In this document: one piece after another, positions 45,477 through 54,397 of the stretch
Position numbering within the stretch: the first letter of the stretch is position 1
Layout of the letters: every line of letters starts with the position of its first letter
From: Clostridia bacterium
GTDB taxonomy: Bacteria; Bacillota; Clostridia; Monoglobales; Monoglobaceae
Assembly: GCA_017409575.1 (NCBI GenBank)
Contig: JAFQSM010000053.1
Span: 19,628-83,627, forward strand
Reading direction: 5' to 3'
DNA: 64,000 bases
Notes under the pieces: model-generated
The model's database searches: none
What the model saw: only the letters and a program-made list of their open reading frames with translations
What the model was told of the DNA's origin: nothing
Position numbers and translations under genes: made by a program

Positions 45477-46316
45477 TCAGGCGTTTACAACTTCCTTTAC
45501 TTTTTCGATTGCTTTGCCAAGCCACTCACTAGCATCAATTTCCTCAACTCTGCCGGCATCACAAAGTGCTGCAATATCACTTTTAATGGGTATCTGTCCA
45601 AGTGCATCAATCCCAAATGTCTTTGATGTTTCGTCTATCTTGCTCTCGCCAAAAACACTTATCTTCTTTTTGCAGTCCGGACACTCGATGTAACTCATAT
45701 TTTCTACAATTCCAAGAATGGGAATGTTCATAAGCTTTGCCATTTTGACAGCCTTTTCGACAATCATCGAAACAAGCTCCTGCGGAGATGTTACAATAAT
45801 TATTCCATCAACTGGAAGTGATTGAAAAACTGTAAGCGGTACATCGCCGGTTCCGGGAGGCATATCAACAAACATACAGTCAATATCTTCCCAGATTACA
45901 TCAGTCCAGAACTGTTTTACCGTTCCGCCGATTACGGGTCCTCTCCATACAACCGGGTCGGTATCGTTTTCCAGAAGAAGATTTATGGACATAAGCTTTG
46001 TCCCTTTTGAACTTACAACAGGCAGTATACCATATTCATTTCCCGATGCCTTGTCGTGTATCCCAAAAAGTTTGGGGATTGACGGACCTGTGATATCAGC
46101 ATCCAGAATTGCGCTCCTGAATCCCTCTTTTTGCATGCCAGCTGCCATAAGTGAGGTAACCAACGACTTTCCCACACCACCTTTGCCGCTTACAACGCCA
46201 ATAACTTTTTTTATACTGCTTAATGAATTCTGCGGCACAAGAAGACTTTGAGGTTCTTTTCTTGAAGAACAGTTTTCACCGCAGCTTGAACAATTGTGTG
46301 TGCAATTTTCGCTCAT
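45477..46316 (-). CDS. mrp: Mrp/NBP35-family iron-sulfur carrier ATPase
   Basis: A 279-residue P-loop protein. The N-terminus has CTHNCSSCGENCSS, four or more cysteines like the NBP35 N-terminal cluster; deviant Walker A GVVSGKGGVGKSLVTSLMAA near 43; CxxC in YIECPDCKKKISVFG near 220. It assembles and transfers Fe-S clusters in the cytosol, expected in an organism rich in PFOR and NfnAB. AAAGGA precedes ATG; Ctp stop is 16 bases upstream. Confidence 0.93.
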   Translation of the reverse strand: MSENCTHNCSSCGENCSSRKEPQSLLVPQNSLSSIKKVIGVVSGKGGVGKSLVTSLMAAGMQKEGFRSAILDADITGPSIPKLFGIHDKASGNEYGILPVVSSKGTKLMSINLLLENDTDPVVWRGPVIGGTVKQFWTDVIWEDIDCMFVDMPPGTGDVPLTVFQSLPVDGIIIVTSPQELVSMIVEKAVKMAKLMNIPILGIVENMSYIECPDCKKKISVFGESKIDETSKTFGIDALGQIPIKSDIAALCDAGRVEEIDASEWLGKAIEKVKEVVNA

Positions 46317-46331
46317 TTTTATCAGTCCTTT

Positions 46332-47774
46332 TTAAAACAATTCTATTGCCCTTTCAAGCTGGTCATCCGACTCAACTTTCAAGGCTTTAAGTGTGTCATA
46401 CAAATTCATCTGGGTTGTTATATCCAAAACACCATACGAAAAAAGTCCGTCGATTTTCTGGTATGTTCCAACCGCAATCTTAAGGTTTTCGTCAAAGGTT
46501 TGGTTGACCTCCCCGACAAAAATTCCCATATATTTAAGCATTCTTTTTGCAAGCTCAACTTCTTCGCCTTTGTCGCCAAGACGATAAGTCTTCGAAAGCT
46601 TAAACATATCAAACTCTGTCATATCAACAGGCTTTTCAGAATTCTTTACCGTGGCAGTCGGATACAATCCCCCACCATTTATATTGTTGCCGTTTGGAGT
46701 CAGATAAAAAGCGGTTGTATATTTTATTATATTCCCGTCATCTATCATACTCATAGTCTGTACGGTGCCTTTTCCAAAAGTCTTTTCGCCTACTGATTTT
46801 GCCGCATTATTTTCAACCAAAGCGGCTGTCAATACCTCTGATGCGCTTGCACTCATATCATTTACCAATATAACAACATTATATTTTTTGCCCTTTCCCG
46901 ATGCTACATACCGTCTGTCAAACAAATCCATCTTGTGGTCCTCAGTTGTAATCACAGCATCCTTCGGCAAAAACATATCAGCAATCGCAATAGCCTGGTC
47001 AAGATAACCCCCGCCATTGTCGCGCACATCAATAAGGATATTCTTTATTCCTTTTGAGTTTATTTCGTCAAGTGCTTTTTTAAACTCTGCCGCAACAGTC
47101 TGGGTAAATGAATAAATCTTTATTTTTCCTATCTTTTTACCATCATTCTCTATTATCTCATAATCAATCGGATTAAGGGTCACTTTTTCCCTTTTTATAT
47201 CAAAGGTAAGCGGCTCACTTATCCCGGCTCTTTTGATTTTTATTCTCACTAAAGTTCCTTCCGCTCCTCTGATTTTCGAAAGTGCGGCCTCAAACTCCAT
47301 AGAGCGAAGATCAAATCCATCCGCCCCGATAATTATATCCCCGGCTTTTATTCCTGCCTTTTCTGCCGGAGAACCGGGAACAGGCTCCGAAACAATAATA
47401 TTGTTATCGCTGAAAAATACATTTACACCAATACCCGTAACCTCATCGTTAAGCTCCTGCAAGAACTCTGCGGCTTCCTCTTTGTTAAAATAAGCCGAAT
47501 GTTCATCAATTGACGAAAGAAGTGCCTTCATAACGCTGTCATAAAGTTCGGGGTTGTCTTTAAAAACCTCTTCAAACGCGGCTTTATAAAGTTTTTCCTT
47601 TGTCACTTCGTCATATCTTGAAAATATCGTCAGATTATTGATTGTCTTTTCTATTTTCTCGGATAATGTCATTTCAGGTGCAGGCTGATTTGCAGAATCG
47701 GCAAAAGCAACCGTGCCTGTCATCGAAATCGTAATGAAAAGAATCAAAATCAATCCAACAAATCTTTTAAACAT
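46332..47774 (-). CDS. S41 carboxy-terminal processing protease with PG-binding tail
   Basis: A 480-residue exported protease. Signal-like helix at about 5-25 (FVGLILILFITISMTGTVAF), PDZ about 105-185 (GIGVNVFFSDNNIIVSEPVP), S41 core with ILIDVRDNGGGYLDQAIAIA, Ser in LVNDMSASASEVLTAALVEN near 290 and the Lys in GEKTFGKGTVQTM near 317. Residues about 400-465 look like a peptidoglycan-binding repeat (LGDKGEEVELAKRMLKYMG). CtpA/B-like enzymes clip envelope or sporulation proteins; CtpB cuts SpoIVFA in Bacillus. AGGGAG is 9 bases before ATG 47774. Confidence 0.93.
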   Translation of the reverse strand: MFKRFVGLILILFITISMTGTVAFADSANQPAPEMTLSEKIEKTINNLTIFSRYDEVTKEKLYKAAFEEVFKDNPELYDSVMKALLSSIDEHSAYFNKEEAAEFLQELNDEVTGIGVNVFFSDNNIIVSEPVPGSPAEKAGIKAGDIIIGADGFDLRSMEFEAALSKIRGAEGTLVRIKIKRAGISEPLTFDIKREKVTLNPIDYEIIENDGKKIGKIKIYSFTQTVAAEFKKALDEINSKGIKNILIDVRDNGGGYLDQAIAIADMFLPKDAVITTEDHKMDLFDRRYVASGKGKKYNVVILVNDMSASASEVLTAALVENNAAKSVGEKTFGKGTVQTMSMIDDGNIIKYTTAFYLTPNGNNINGGGLYPTATVKNSEKPVDMTEFDMFKLSKTYRLGDKGEEVELAKRMLKYMGIFVGEVNQTFDENLKIAVGTYQKIDGLFSYGVLDITTQMNLYDTLKALKVESDDQLERAIELF

Positions 47775-47796
47775 ATCGCTCAACTCCCTATATCAA

Positions 47797-48171
47797 TTAT
47801 TTCAAAAACTGCATATGCAAAATTTTGTAACCATACTCATTCTTAGCAATAAGAACTCTTACAGAACTGTCCAAAAGATATCCGTTAACCATACTCATCG
47901 AATATTTCTGACCGTCTGCCCCAACTATACGAGATTCTGTAATCGGCAAAGCTTTATACTCCAGCTCACTTCCCGAAAAATACCCTGGAGTATAGGTCAA
48001 AGGACTGACACCAAGCAGCACAGCCTCTTTGTTTTGGGTGTCGCATACATAGATTTTTGCATTATAATATGCAGCATCTTTAAAAATCATTTTGGGGTCC
48101 AAGGCAAAAGATGTCAGAGTACTTGAAAAAATCATACACAAGGTCAATAAAACCAGACTTGCTTTTTTCAT
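47797..48171 (-). CDS. Small secreted protein of unknown function
   Basis: A 124-residue protein with a clear signal peptide (KKASLVLLTLCMIFSSTLTS, predicted cleavage near 23, SFA|LD). The rest is beta-rich (AAYYNAKIYVCDTQNKEAVL; YFSGSELEYKALPITESRIV). I recognise no family. It lies between argS (11 bases) and the Ctp protease (22 bases), which could be a substrate-protease pairing, but that is only position. AAGGGG precedes ATG. Confidence 0.65.
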   Translation of the reverse strand: MKKASLVLLTLCMIFSSTLTSFALDPKMIFKDAAYYNAKIYVCDTQNKEAVLLGVSPLTYTPGYFSGSELEYKALPITESRIVGADGQKYSMSMVNGYLLDSSVRVLIAKNEYGYKILHMQFLK

Positions 48172-48182
48172 AAAAAATCCCC

Positions 48183-49883
48183 TTACATTTTTTCGGGTGC
48201 TTCTATCTTAAGCATCTTAAGGACACCCTTGATAACTATTCTCACGCTGTCAACAAGTTTGAGTCGTGCATCCATCAGTTTTTCATCATCTTCCTTTACT
48301 CTGCACGAGTTGTAGAATGTATGGAAAGCCGACGCCAGGTCAATTACATATCTGGTAATCCTTGCAGGCTCGCGACTGATTGCTGCAGCCTTTATTTCAT
48401 CAGGAAGTTCCGAAAGCTTTTTCAAAAGTTCAGTTTCCTCGGTTTTTTTCAAAAGTTCGGGGCAAATATCATCAAATGCTTTTACGCTTACACCCTCATC
48501 TGCCAAAAGTCTTATAATACTGCAAATTCTTGCATGAGCATACTGAACATAATAAACCGGGTTTTCGCTGTCTTCCTTAACCGCCAAATCAAGGTCAAAG
48601 TCAAGATGACTGCCTGCCATACGCATATTAAATAAAAATCTTGCCGCATCTATCGAAACATCTTCCAAAAGGTCATTCAGTGTAATAGCTTTGCCTGTAC
48701 GCTTTGACATTCTTACAACCTCGCCATCACGGGTCAGTCTTACAAGCTGCATAATCGAAACTTCAAATTTGTCAGGGTCAATACCGACTGCCGCAAGAGC
48801 CGCCTTCATTCTTGCGATATGACCGTGATGGTCTGCGCCCCAGACATCAATTACAAGGTCAAATCCTCTTGTTTCGATTTTGTTTATGTGATATGCAATA
48901 TCTGCCGCAAAATATGTCGGTATACCATTCTGGCGCACCAGAACTTCATTCTTCTCAAGACCCATTTTTTCGCAGTTGAGCCATACAGCACCCTCTTCTT
49001 CATAGGTATATCCTGCATCGGTCAGGCGTTTGATAGCCTCCATTACCTTGCCGTTTTTGTGAAGCTCGCTTTCTCTGAACCAAACATCATACACTATTCT
49101 GTATTTTTCGAGGTCGGTTTTAAGTGCATCTACATTCTTTTCAAGCGCATATCCCACAAGAGCTTTTTTGCGGTCCTCTGAGGACTCGTCAAGATATTTG
49201 TCACCCTCGATTTCGATAAAAGCTTTGGCATGCTGACGAATATCGTCCCCATGGTAACCATCTTCGGGGAACTCAATTGCATCCTCACCCTTTAGCTCCT
49301 GAATATATCTTGCCTCAAGTGACTTGCCGAATTTTTCAATCTGATTTCCTGCATCATTGACATAAAACTCACGGCAAACATCATAACCTGCATATTCAAG
49401 GACACTTGCCATACAGTCACCCAACGCACCGCCCCGCGCATTACCCATATGCATAGGACCTGTGGGGTTTGCACTTACAAACTCAACCATAACTTTTTTG
49501 CCCTTGCCCATATCAATTCTGCCGTAGTTTTCGCCCTCTGTCTCTATCGCACGAATCACCTCATAAAGACGGTTGTCAGAAAGGTAAAAATTGATAAATC
49601 CTGCTCCTGCAACCTCTACCTTTTGGATATCATCACAGGCAGGAATTTCTCCCACAATTGCTTCGGCAATCTTTCGGGGAGGCATTTTAAGTTCCTTTGC
49701 CAAAAGCATTGCAATATTGCACGCAAAATCACCGTGCTGCTTGTCCTTTGGAACCTCCAGATGCATTATTTTGTCAATATCAACAGAATTTTCAGGAGTC
49801 AACGCCCCCTTTGAAACAGCTGCTTCAAAAGCTTTTGCAACTGCTTGTCCTATTGTTTTTTTTGAATTTTCGATAATATTCAT
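48183..49883 (-). CDS. argS: Arginyl-tRNA synthetase
   Basis: A 566-residue class I synthetase. N-terminal Add-1-like domain, signature SANPTGPMHMGNARGGALGD (HIGH variant HMGN) near 140, KMSKS counterpart VRMSKRTGKAITLNDL near 393 and the DALR anticodon domain at the end (ITRYVIDLASAFHTFYNSCR). It charges tRNA-Arg. The DUF1934 gene lies 30 bases upstream, the same order as Bacillus ywiB-argS. AAAGGTG precedes ATG. Confidence 0.98.
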   Translation of the reverse strand: MNIIENSKKTIGQAVAKAFEAAVSKGALTPENSVDIDKIMHLEVPKDKQHGDFACNIAMLLAKELKMPPRKIAEAIVGEIPACDDIQKVEVAGAGFINFYLSDNRLYEVIRAIETEGENYGRIDMGKGKKVMVEFVSANPTGPMHMGNARGGALGDCMASVLEYAGYDVCREFYVNDAGNQIEKFGKSLEARYIQELKGEDAIEFPEDGYHGDDIRQHAKAFIEIEGDKYLDESSEDRKKALVGYALEKNVDALKTDLEKYRIVYDVWFRESELHKNGKVMEAIKRLTDAGYTYEEEGAVWLNCEKMGLEKNEVLVRQNGIPTYFAADIAYHINKIETRGFDLVIDVWGADHHGHIARMKAALAAVGIDPDKFEVSIMQLVRLTRDGEVVRMSKRTGKAITLNDLLEDVSIDAARFLFNMRMAGSHLDFDLDLAVKEDSENPVYYVQYAHARICSIIRLLADEGVSVKAFDDICPELLKKTEETELLKKLSELPDEIKAAAISREPARITRYVIDLASAFHTFYNSCRVKEDDEKLMDARLKLVDSVRIVIKGVLKMLKIEAPEKM

Positions 49884-49913
49884 TTGTCTTCACCTTTCTT
49901 TAAAATCTCAGAT

Positions 49914-50339
49914 CTACTGCATTTTTACAGTCAGATTGAGACTGTTTTTCAAATATTCACGATTATCAATATCAAGTATATATTCGATATTTACATTGCC
50001 GCCAAGGTTATCAAGCCGGCTTTCAAGAATTATCGGGCTTACTCCCACAGGAATTATGCCATATGGTGTTGCATAATTGCAAAGAAATTTCTCGCCCTTT
50101 TTAAATTCCATTTTGCTGTTGTACTTTCCTGACCTTGTAAGGCTGACCGAATCGGGTGATACCTTTATTGTAGTGGTTGTTTCCTCAAACCCTGTAAGCT
50201 CGCTTTCTTCATAAATAATGTAAAACTTTCCGTTTTTCTCGGCAAACTTACCTTTTGTCTGAAGTTCTATTTCATTCACATCATCACTGCCGTCAATTCT
50301 TTGCAGTGTTTTTAGCGAAATCATCGCATTGTCCTTCAT
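49914..50339 (-). CDS. DUF1934 protein (YwiB-like)
   Basis: A 141-residue beta-barrel protein of lipocalin-like type: DNAMISLKTLQRIDGSDDVN, FYIIYEESELTGFEETTTTI and LCNYATPYGIIPVGVSPIIL match DUF1934. Function unknown in bacteria. Conserved next to argS. ATG 50339 has AGGAAGAG upstream; an in-frame TTG six codons earlier overlaps that site, so I reject it. Confidence 0.85.
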   Translation of the reverse strand: MKDNAMISLKTLQRIDGSDDVNEIELQTKGKFAEKNGKFYIIYEESELTGFEETTTTIKVSPDSVSLTRSGKYNSKMEFKKGEKFLCNYATPYGIIPVGVSPIILESRLDNLGGNVNIEYILDIDNREYLKNSLNLTVKMQ

Positions 50340-50353
50340 ATATCTCTTCCTTT

Positions 50354-51160
50354 TCAATACTTTTCTATATCAACTTTTTCAACATTTTCCAAAATAGGCT
50401 TTTCGAGGAATATTCCGCCAAGACGGGCAAAGTCCCCGGGCGAATCGCTTACAAAATATTTGTAAGTGCCGTCGGCTTCGTCACTTTGAATATCATTTTC
50501 TTTTAAAACTTTCAATGCATAATCTGCCGCCGTCATACCCGAATCAATAAGCAAAACATCTTCACCCATAATTTCTCTTATCTCATTTTTCAAAAGCGGA
50601 TAATGAGTACATCCCAAAATCAATGTATCAATATCCTTGTCTTTAAGTTCCTCCAGATATTCGCGGGCGATTGTTTTTGTCACCTCGGAATTTGCATATC
50701 CGTTTTCGACAAGGGGTACAAACATCGGACACGCCTTTTGAAAGACTTCAGCTTCGGGGCAAATATTTTTTATCTCGTCAACATACTTGCCGTATCTGAC
50801 AGTTGCAGCAGTACCCAAAACACCTATTTTTTTTGTTCTGGACTGTGCTGCAGCAGCCTTTGCGGCTGGTTCTACAACGCCTGCAATCTTTGTGTTGACC
50901 TCGTCTCCAATCCAGGGGAGAACCGCACTGCTTGCAGTACCGCAGGCAATTATTATCATTTTTATATCAAAGGTCTTAAGAAACCTTATATCCTGACGGA
51001 CATACTTCATAAGTGTTTCCTGACTGCGGCTGCCATAAGGGACTCTGCCGGTATCGCCAAAATATACTACATTTTCATTTGGCATTATCCGCATAATCTC
51101 TTTTACGCAGCTGAGTCCTCCAAGACCCGAATCAAAAACGCCTATTGGTCTGTTATCCAT
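50354..51160 (-). CDS. murI: Glutamate racemase
   Basis: A 268-residue racemase: RPIGVFDSGLGGLSCVKEIM at the start, IIIACGTASSAVLPWIGDEV with the first catalytic Cys near 72, and LILGCTHYPLLKNEIREIM with the second Cys near 183. It makes D-glutamate for peptidoglycan. ATG 51160 has GAGAGGA in front; the longer frame lacks one. Four bases after ddl, so the D-Glu and D-Ala-D-Ala steps share a transcript. Confidence 0.97.
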   Translation of the reverse strand: MDNRPIGVFDSGLGGLSCVKEIMRIMPNENVVYFGDTGRVPYGSRSQETLMKYVRQDIRFLKTFDIKMIIIACGTASSAVLPWIGDEVNTKIAGVVEPAAKAAAAQSRTKKIGVLGTAATVRYGKYVDEIKNICPEAEVFQKACPMFVPLVENGYANSEVTKTIAREYLEELKDKDIDTLILGCTHYPLLKNEIREIMGEDVLLIDSGMTAADYALKVLKENDIQSDEADGTYKYFVSDSPGDFARLGGIFLEKPILENVEKVDIEKY

Positions 51161-51164
51161 TTTA

Positions 51165-52217
51165 CTAATCCTCTCTGGCAATCGCAAGTTCGATATGTTT
51201 GCTTATAACTTCCTGCATGGACACTCCCGAATGTTCCCAAAGCTTTGGATACATGCTTATCGGAGTAAATCCGGGAATGGTGTTTATCTCGTTCAGATAT
51301 ATCTTGCCGTTTGTCTTTTCAACAAAGAAGTCAACTCTTGAATGACCGCGGCATTCGCAAATCTTGTATGCCTTTTTGGCATATTCTTTAATTTTTTTCT
51401 CGGATTCTTTGTCAACAGGGGATGGGATCATAAGCTCTGAGTCTTCACTTTCGTACTTTGCCTCAAAATCATAAAAATCCTTTGCCGGTTTAATCTCGCC
51501 AAGAACGGCTGATGTTTGAGGGTCCAAATTCCCCATAACGCTGCACTCAACCTCGCGTGCATTTATTGCTTCTTCGATAAGAACTTTATAATCGTGTTCG
51601 AGTGCAAGTTTGACTCCGTCTTCCAGTTCTTTTCTGTCAGATGCCTTTGTGACACCCACAGATGACCCTGCCGACGATGGTTTGATAAAGCAAGGATATC
51701 CAAGTTTTTTTTCTATCAGGTCAAAATCAATCTTGTCGCCTATCTTCATTTCAATCCAGTTTGCCTGAGGAATTCCAGCTTTTTCAAAAAGAATTTTTGC
51801 AATACATTTGTCCATACAAACTGCACTTCCCACAACATCGCTTCCGACACATGGGATACCTGCAAGCCTGCAGAGTCCCTGAACTGTGCCATCCTCGCCA
51901 TTTTTGCCGTGAAGAACAGGATATACAACATCAATTTTAATTTTTTCTATGTTTTCACCAAGCTTGATAATTGCTTTTTCACTTCTGTCAGGCGAAATCA
52001 GCGCAGGAACAACCTTGCCTGATTTCCAAGAATGGTTTCTTATTTCTGCAGCTTCGCCCTCAAAATAAAGCCATCTGCCGTCTTCGGTTATGCCGATTGT
52101 ATGCACATCGTATTTTCTGCGGTCAATATTGTCAAGCACCGCAGATGCCGAAACCTCGGACACGCTATGTTCGGATGAAACTCCGCCAAACAATACACAA
52201 ATGCTCAATTTTTTCAT
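51165..52217 (-). CDS. ddl: D-alanine--D-alanine ligase
   Basis: A 350-residue ATP-grasp enzyme: LSICVLFGGVSSEHSVSEVS at the start, VLHGKNGEDGTVQGLCRLAG near 104, FIKPSSAGSSVGVTKASDRK near 186, and YLNEINTIPGFTPISMYPKL near 320. It makes D-Ala-D-Ala for cell wall. Residues around EINTIPGF fit D-Ala rather than D-Ser or D-Lac specific ligases, but I would not exclude a variant. First gene of a long minus-strand run. AAAGGG precedes ATG. Confidence 0.95.
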   Translation of the reverse strand: MKKLSICVLFGGVSSEHSVSEVSASAVLDNIDRRKYDVHTIGITEDGRWLYFEGEAAEIRNHSWKSGKVVPALISPDRSEKAIIKLGENIEKIKIDVVYPVLHGKNGEDGTVQGLCRLAGIPCVGSDVVGSAVCMDKCIAKILFEKAGIPQANWIEMKIGDKIDFDLIEKKLGYPCFIKPSSAGSSVGVTKASDRKELEDGVKLALEHDYKVLIEEAINAREVECSVMGNLDPQTSAVLGEIKPAKDFYDFEAKYESEDSELMIPSPVDKESEKKIKEYAKKAYKICECRGHSRVDFFVEKTNGKIYLNEINTIPGFTPISMYPKLWEHSGVSMQEVISKHIELAIARED

Positions 52218-52251
52218 ATATAATCAACCCTTTTTAAATGATTTTTGATAC

Positions 52252-52279
52252 TAAGTATAAACTTTAAAGGCTTTGTCAA
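52252..52279 (-). promoter_or_regulatory. Possible promoter of the ddl-murI run
   Basis: Minus strand exact TTGACA (52274-52279) with a poor -10 TACTTA (52252-52257) at 16 bases. It lies about 40 bases before ddl and inside the spoIIR upstream region. Confidence 0.45.
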
Positions 52280-52316
52280 CAATTTCCTTATAAATTCACA
52301 AAAGGTGGTTTTGAAT

Positions 52317-52943
52317 TTGAAATATATAAACAAACCAAAATTTATTTTACTTACTTTAAGTCTTACTCTTTTACTCACGCTGTCAATATCATATGCAAAA
52401 TCTGTTTCAAATGACATAAGCAACTCGGTTTTCAGGCTTCACATAATCGCAAACAGCGACTCTGCTTTTGACCAGGAGCTTAAGCTTTCGGTCAGGGACC
52501 GGATTCTGAAAGATGCCGGATATCTGTTTGAAAACTCAACCTCTGCACAAGACGCTGCAAAAATTGCCGAAGAAAATCTTTCTTCCATCTGCGAAATTGC
52601 CCTGTCCCAAATCAAAGACAGCGGTTTTAATTACAGCGTAACTGCAAAAGTGGATAAATTTGCATTCCCAACAAAAACCTATCAGGACATCAGTCTGCCT
52701 GCCGGCAAATACACCGCTCTTCGCATCGAAATCGGTGAAGCAAAGGGCAAAAACTGGTGGTGTGTGATGTTTCCTCCGCTTTGTCTTACAGATGGAGTAC
52801 TTGCCTTGAGTGACGAATCAAAAGAAACACTTAAAAACAATCTTACCACCGAGGAATATAATCTTGTGACAAAATCCCCTTCCGGTGCTGTACCGATTGA
52901 AGTCCGATTTAAAATTGTGGAAATCTTTCAAAAAATATTTTAA
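52317..52943 (+). CDS. spoIIR: Stage II sporulation protein R
   Basis: A 208-residue protein with an N-terminal signal or anchor helix (residues about 8-27: FILLTLSLTLLLTLSISYAK) and the SpoIIR core: FRLHIIANSDSAFDQELKLS, VRDRILKDAGYLFENST and the CVMFPPLCLTDGVLA near 155. SpoIIR is secreted from the forespore and triggers SpoIIGA to activate sigma-E in the mother cell. TTG at 52317 is 8 bases from AGGTGG and gives MKYINKPKFI; the TTG at 52311 is too close. Sigma-F control is expected, but no clear promoter was found. Its stop is one base from the convergent tsaD stop. Confidence 0.9.
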   Translation: MKYINKPKFILLTLSLTLLLTLSISYAKSVSNDISNSVFRLHIIANSDSAFDQELKLSVRDRILKDAGYLFENSTSAQDAAKIAEENLSSICEIALSQIKDSGFNYSVTAKVDKFAFPTKTYQDISLPAGKYTALRIEIGEAKGKNWWCVMFPPLCLTDGVLALSDESKETLKNNLTTEEYNLVTKSPSGAVPIEVRFKIVEIFQKIF

Positions 52944-52944
52944 C

Positions 52945-53949
52945 TTATTCAAGCGGCAGATTGGCAATTGCATTAAGTGTCATATCTGCCGTTTTGCCGT
53001 TTTGCCATTCAAAGTACGCCGCACAGCCAATCATTGCTGCATTGTCGGTACAAAGTTTGAGAGAAGGGCAAACAAATTCAAGCTTGTGTTTTTTTGCAAG
53101 TTCTTCGCAACAATCACGAAGAGGCTTGTTTGCCGCTACACCTCCCGCCAAGGCAATCCTTTCTACATTATATTTTTTTGCACACTCAATCAGGTGGTTG
53201 CTCAAAACATCTGTTACCGCTTTTTGGAATGATGCGGCAACATCTGCTTTGTTTATCTCAATATTTTTTTGCTCGGCATTGTGTATATAGTTTATAACTG
53301 CCGTTTTGACACCGCTGAAGCTGAAGTCAAACCCGTCTTCACCCATATTAACCCTTGGGAAGCTTATAGCTTCGGGATTTCCTTTTTTTGCATATTCCTG
53401 AATTGCAGGTCCGCCCGGATATCCAAGTCCAAGCACTCTTGAGACCTTGTCAAACGCCTCGCCTGCTGCATCGTCATTTGTTTTTGCCAGAACCTTGTAC
53501 TCAGCAAAATCCTTTACATAAACAATATGGCTATGTCCGCCCGACGCCACAAGGCATATAAACGGCGGCTTGAAATCAGGATGTTCGATATAATTGGCGC
53601 AAATGTGTCCCTTTATGTGATGCACTGGTATCAGAGGTTTTTTTGCGGCAAAGCTGAGTGCCTTTGCTGTCGAGACCCCCACAAGAAGTGCCCCCACAAG
53701 TCCCGGTCCATAGGTAACTGCCACTGCATCAACATCCTCAAGAGTCATTTTTGCATCGTCAAGTGCCTTGTCAACAACACCGCTTATATTCTCGATATGT
53801 TTTCTTGATGCAACCTCGGGGACAACACCGCCAAATTCTTTGTGCAATTCGATTTGAGTGTTTATAACATTGGAAAGTACTGTTTTTCCGTCTTCGACAA
53901 CCGCTGCAGCAGTCTCGTCACAGGAACTTTCAATTGCAAGTATCTTCAT
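52945..53949 (-). CDS. tsaD: tRNA N6-adenosine threonylcarbamoyltransferase TsaD
   Basis: A 334-residue Kae1-fold enzyme: [20 protein letters not shown] at the start, metal-binding [18 protein letters not shown] near 110, [15 protein letters not shown] near 132 and the last acidic [16 protein letters not shown]. It adds threonylcarbamoyl to A37 of tRNAs reading ANN. Its partners tsaB and tsaE are not next to it. ATG lies 20 bases inside rimI with AAAGGGGAAG as site. Convergent with spoIIR, with no terminator between them. Confidence 0.97.
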   Translation of the reverse strand: MKILAIESSCDETAAAVVEDGKTVLSNVINTQIELHKEFGGVVPEVASRKHIENISGVVDKALDDAKMTLEDVDAVAVTYGPGLVGALLVGVSTAKALSFAAKKPLIPVHHIKGHICANYIEHPDFKPPFICLVASGGHSHIVYVKDFAEYKVLAKTNDDAAGEAFDKVSRVLGLGYPGGPAIQEYAKKGNPEAISFPRVNMGEDGFDFSFSGVKTAVINYIHNAEQKNIEINKADVAASFQKAVTDVLSNHLIECAKKYNVERIALAGGVAANKPLRDCCEELAKKHKLEFVCPSLKLCTDNAAMIGCAAYFEWQNGKTADMTLNAIANLPLE

Positions 53950-54397
53950 CGGCTTCCCCTTTCAATAATTTTTTCTGCATTAATATTGCAGTCTCTTTGT
54001 TTTCATAATACTTTTTTCTGAGTCCGTTTTCCAAAAAGCCAAGCTTTCTGTAAAGTTCTCTTGCAGCAAAATTCGACTCACGAACTTCAAGGTTTACCTC
54101 AAATATCCCCCGGCTTTCGCACTCGCCAATCATTGCCTCAAGCAATCTTTTTGCTACGCCTTGTCGTCTGTAATCTCGGTGTACCGCAACATCTATTATT
54201 TCAGCTGTGCCGCAGATATCCCACAGTCCAACATAGCCGACAACCTTTTCTTCTTTAACGGCTGCAAAATATATCGCTATCTTATTTTCAATTTCTTTTT
54301 CAAAGGTCTTTCGTGCATAGCCCGAATTAAAGCATTGTTCTTCAACCACGACCATACCATCAATATGCGACCTGTTCATTGGTACAATTTCAATCAT
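53930..54397 (-). CDS. rimI: Ribosomal-protein-alanine N-acetyltransferase RimI
   Basis: A 155-residue [24 protein letters not shown], then the acetyl-CoA site [20 protein letters not shown] (R/Q-x-x-G-x-A) near 80 and [20 protein letters not shown] near 110. RimI acetylates S18 in E. coli; in Gram-positives the target is less certain. It overlaps tsaD by 20 bases and its ATGA overlaps the upstream stop by four bases. The own ribosome site is weak, so expression is by coupling. Confidence 0.9.
   Translation of the reverse strand: MIEIVPMNRSHIDGMVVVEEQCFNSGYARKTFEKEIENKIAIYFAAVKEEKVVGYVGLWDICGTAEIIDVAVHRDYRRQGVAKRLLEAMIGECESRGIFEVNLEVRESNFAARELYRKLGFLENGLRKKYYENKETAILMQKKLLKGEADEDTCN

Noticed and set aside
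52245..52316. Sigma-F promoter before spoIIR
   Set aside because: GTATA is present, but the -10 GG-containing box at 15-16 bases is missing, so no reliable call.
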